Of a DNA stretch of 16,703 nucleotides, positions 14,945 to 16,703 are shown in pieces (position 1 is the stretch's first letter; the number at the start of each line of letters is the position of its first letter). Under the pieces are notes generated by a model that was not told the DNA's origin, searched no databases, and saw only the letters and a list, made by a program, of their open reading frames with translations. The DNA comes from Chitinophagaceae bacterium (GTDB lineage: Bacteria; Bacteroidota; Bacteroidia; Chitinophagales; Chitinophagaceae). The stretch is from contig CANHSD010000034.1 of assembly GCA_947463105.1 (NCBI GenBank), positions 1-16,703 of the forward strand, given 5' to 3'. The translations under genes and the position numbers were made by a program.

Positions 14945-16703
14945 CTAGTTCTTGGTGATTACTTCATCGAGGTTTAAGATGGCATTGGTGACAACAGCAA
15001 ATGCGGCTAACTCCCTGCCTTGTTTTCTATACACTGAATCTGATAGCATGCCCAGTATTTTTTCTTTTTCTTTTTCCAGTTTTTGAAAACTAGAACTATA
15101 TAGCAACTGAAATGCTTTTGTTTTTTGCTCATTGATGGGGTGACCGGTTGCCAAGGCATATCCTTTACCAATTCTTTGCTCAAGGGAAAGTGATTTGTCT
15201 TTGAGCAGGTTCTGGGCAAGTTTAACGGAAAGATCCCAATAGGTTGAATCATTGAGCAAGGTCAGTGCTTGCAAAGGAGTGTTTGTTCTTATGCGCCTGG
15301 TTGCACACACTTCTCGTGCTGATCCGTCAAAACTGATCATGGAAGGGTATGGGCTGGTTCGTTTCCAATAGGTATAAATGGCGCGTCGGTATTGGTCTTC
15401 ACCATCACTTTGCTTCCATTTCCGGCCATCATAGGGTGATCGCCAGATTCCCTCTGGCTGATAAGGCATAACACTGGGTCCGTACATTTTATCGCTGAGG
15501 GCACCACAAATGGCCAGTGCCTGATCCCTTACTTGCTCGGCACTGAGCCTCACTCTTGGGGCATGGGAATAATATTTATTGAGGGGATCCTTTTCTTTGG
15601 CCTCATCCGTGGATTTAGAAGATTGACGGTAAGTGGCAGACATGACCATCCTTTTCAATGTTTTTTTGATGCTCCAATTGTCTTCATGCATGAATTGATA
15701 AGCCAAATAATCCAGCAGTTCCGGATGTGTCGGGTTGGCTCCCTGAGAACCCAGGTCTTCCAGTGTTTCAACCAATCCTTGTCCAAACAGCTGCTCCCAT
15801 AACCTGTTGACCATCGTTCTGGCCGTCAAGGGATTGGTTTTCTCTGTCATCCACTGGGCCAATCCCAGCCTGTTCCTGAGTTTGATGTCCTTGTCATTAA
15901 CAAACAATTCAGGTAATCCAGCCTCCACTTGTTTTGTTTTGAGCAACCAGTTACCCCTTTCAAAAACATAGGTTTTTCGTTTCATGTCTGCAGGATTGTC
16001 GAGCATGATGGGCGTGAATTCAGCATCCGGTCTGTTCAAGGTCTGGATAAAAAGATCATGGTATGTTGTATAATCTTTTTGATTCTTCCCCGGGAAAGCA
16101 GGTGTAAAGGCAAACCAGTCAAAACGCATTCCATTGTCATCTTTTGACTTCAAGGTGCTGTTTTCATAATTGAGGTAAAGGTCGTGGACTCCACTTGAAC
16201 CGGGAGGAAGATCTACTTTAAGCAAGGTCCAGCCACCTTTGGTCTTATCGATCTTAATTTTCAAGTAAGGTTGGGCAATGGTAGAATCCAACCTGATGCT
16301 CAGTTGTCCGTTGTCATTACCAGAGGCATACCGGATGAGAAGGGTTGACCTGTTGGTCAGGTTGATGGATTTCATCCTGGCCCAGGATGATTTACGCAAC
16401 ATGAGAAATTTGGTATCAGCAAGCGCCGCATTGATCATGGAATCAGCCAACAAACTGTTGATGCACTGCTGACCTGTTTTAAGCAAACTGGAATAAAAGG
16501 TTTTGAGGTCATTGTTGCCGTATAAATTTATCCAGGTGATTACGGAATCGTATTGACCGATGCTCTTGTTGCGAAACTCGCGCAACAGAGGATAATCGTC
16601 ATAGGTGTCCTCATCCCTAGAATTATTGAAATATGCCATGAACTTATAATATTCCTCATGTTTGAAGGGATCATAAGGATGGCTATGGCACTGAACGCAG
16701 GCA
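14945..16703 (-). CDS. PSCyt2/PSD1 (DUF1549/DUF1553) haem protein with CBM6-like insert (N-terminus missing)
   Basis: The frame stays open to the window edge, giving 585 visible residues. The first ones read ACVQCHSHPYDPFKHEEYYKF, a haem c attachment motif (CVQCH) and the end of a PSCyt2 (DUF1549) domain, so the ATG at 16639 is internal. Next, about bases 16400-16100, is a beta-rich segment (GGWTLLKVDLPPGSSGVHDLYL, then DWFAF) resembling family 6 carbohydrate-binding modules. The C-terminal PSD1 (DUF1553) domain covers roughly 15880-14970, with NPLTARTMVNRLWEQLFGQG and RRIRTNTPLQALTLLND as signatures. The complete protein probably begins with a signal sequence and further cytochrome-like domain outside the window. 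It is the most upstream gene seen of the operon, 10 bases before DUF1501. Haem binding is supported by sequence; catalytic activity is unknown. Confidence 0.94.
   Translation of the reverse strand, partial: ACVQCHSHPYDPFKHEEYYKFMAYFNNSRDEDTYDDYPLLREFRNKSIGQYDSVITWINLYGNNDLKTFYSSLLKTGQQCINSLLADSMINAALADTKFLMLRKSSWARMKSINLTNRSTLLIRYASGNDNGQLSIRLDSTIAQPYLKIKIDKTKGGWTLLKVDLPPGSSGVHDLYLNYENSTLKSKDDNGMRFDWFAFTPAFPGKNQKDYTTYHDLFIQTLNRPDAEFTPIMLDNPADMKRKTYVFERGNWLLKTKQVEAGLPELFVNDKDIKLRNRLGLAQWMTEKTNPLTARTMVNRLWEQLFGQGLVETLEDLGSQGANPTHPELLDYLAYQFMHEDNWSIKKTLKRMVMSATYRQSSKSTDEAKEKDPLNKYYSHAPRVRLSAEQVRDQALAICGALSDKMYGPSVMPYQPEGIWRSPYDGRKWKQSDGEDQYRRAIYTYWKRTSPYPSMISFDGSAREVCATRRIRTNTPLQALTLLNDSTYWDLSVKLAQNLLKDKSLSLEQRIGKGYALATGHPINEQKTKAFQLLYSSSFQKLEKEKEKILGMLSDSVYRKQGRELAAFAVVTNAILNLDEVITKN

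Noticed and set aside
15055..15085. T/C-rich tract resembling a simple repeat or terminator
   Set aside because: It encodes the KLEKEKEKI helix of the PSD1 protein in frame and has no hairpin.
1..16703. CRISPR array, tRNA/rRNA, transposase or prophage genes
   Set aside because: No regularly spaced direct repeats, no cloverleaf or rRNA-like sequence, and no mobile-element proteins were found on either strand.

Overview
The window most likely comes from a member of the phylum Bacteroidota, probably a Chitinophagaceae-like soil or freshwater organism. The evidence is a type IX secretion system (T9SS) type B sorting domain paired with a PorP/SprF protein, promoter-like elements of the Bacteroidota form TTG-N19-20-TAnnTTTG, start codons without Shine-Dalgarno sequences, and moderately AT-rich DNA. 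The family-level placement is inference. No tRNA, rRNA, CRISPR array, insertion sequence or prophage gene was seen, and no gene-free gap exceeds 140 bases.

Layout. (1) Bases 1-4980, plus strand: the 3' part of a giant PKD-repeat surface protein with a T9SS type B C-terminal domain, its PorP/SprF-family partner 2 bases downstream, and a small lipoprotein with its own candidate promoter. A strong symmetrical terminator closes the block. (2) Bases 5076-8781, minus strand: a membrane-bound ion-pumping pyrophosphatase (hppA) with an unusual soluble C-terminal tail, and upstream of it a membrane-anchored serine hydrolase of the beta-lactamase/PBP fold. (3) Bases 8848-11119, plus strand: D-3-phosphoglycerate dehydrogenase (serA), with an ACT domain that keeps the serine-sensing residues, tightly followed by an APH-fold small-molecule kinase resembling N-acetylhexosamine 1-kinase. 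(4) Bases 11123-16703, minus strand: a tight four-gene operon running in from the right edge. It encodes a PSCyt2/PSD1 (DUF1549/DUF1553) haem protein truncated by the window, a Tat-exported DUF1501 protein, a Tat-exported TIM-barrel isomerase-like protein, and a membrane protein fusing a DUF2231-like domain, cytochrome c and leucine-rich repeats.

How the genes work together. The first block is a secreted adhesin or matrix protein plus its secretion/anchoring partner. The pyrophosphatase conserves energy from biosynthetic PPi. SerA starts serine synthesis and is probably feedback-inhibited by serine; the reason for its coupling to a sugar-kinase-like gene is unknown. The last operon is the best candidate for an undescribed system. 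All four products are predicted to act outside the cytoplasm, two carry covalent haem, and the set resembles the planctomycete-type cytochrome/DUF1501 gene clusters whose biochemical function is still unassigned.
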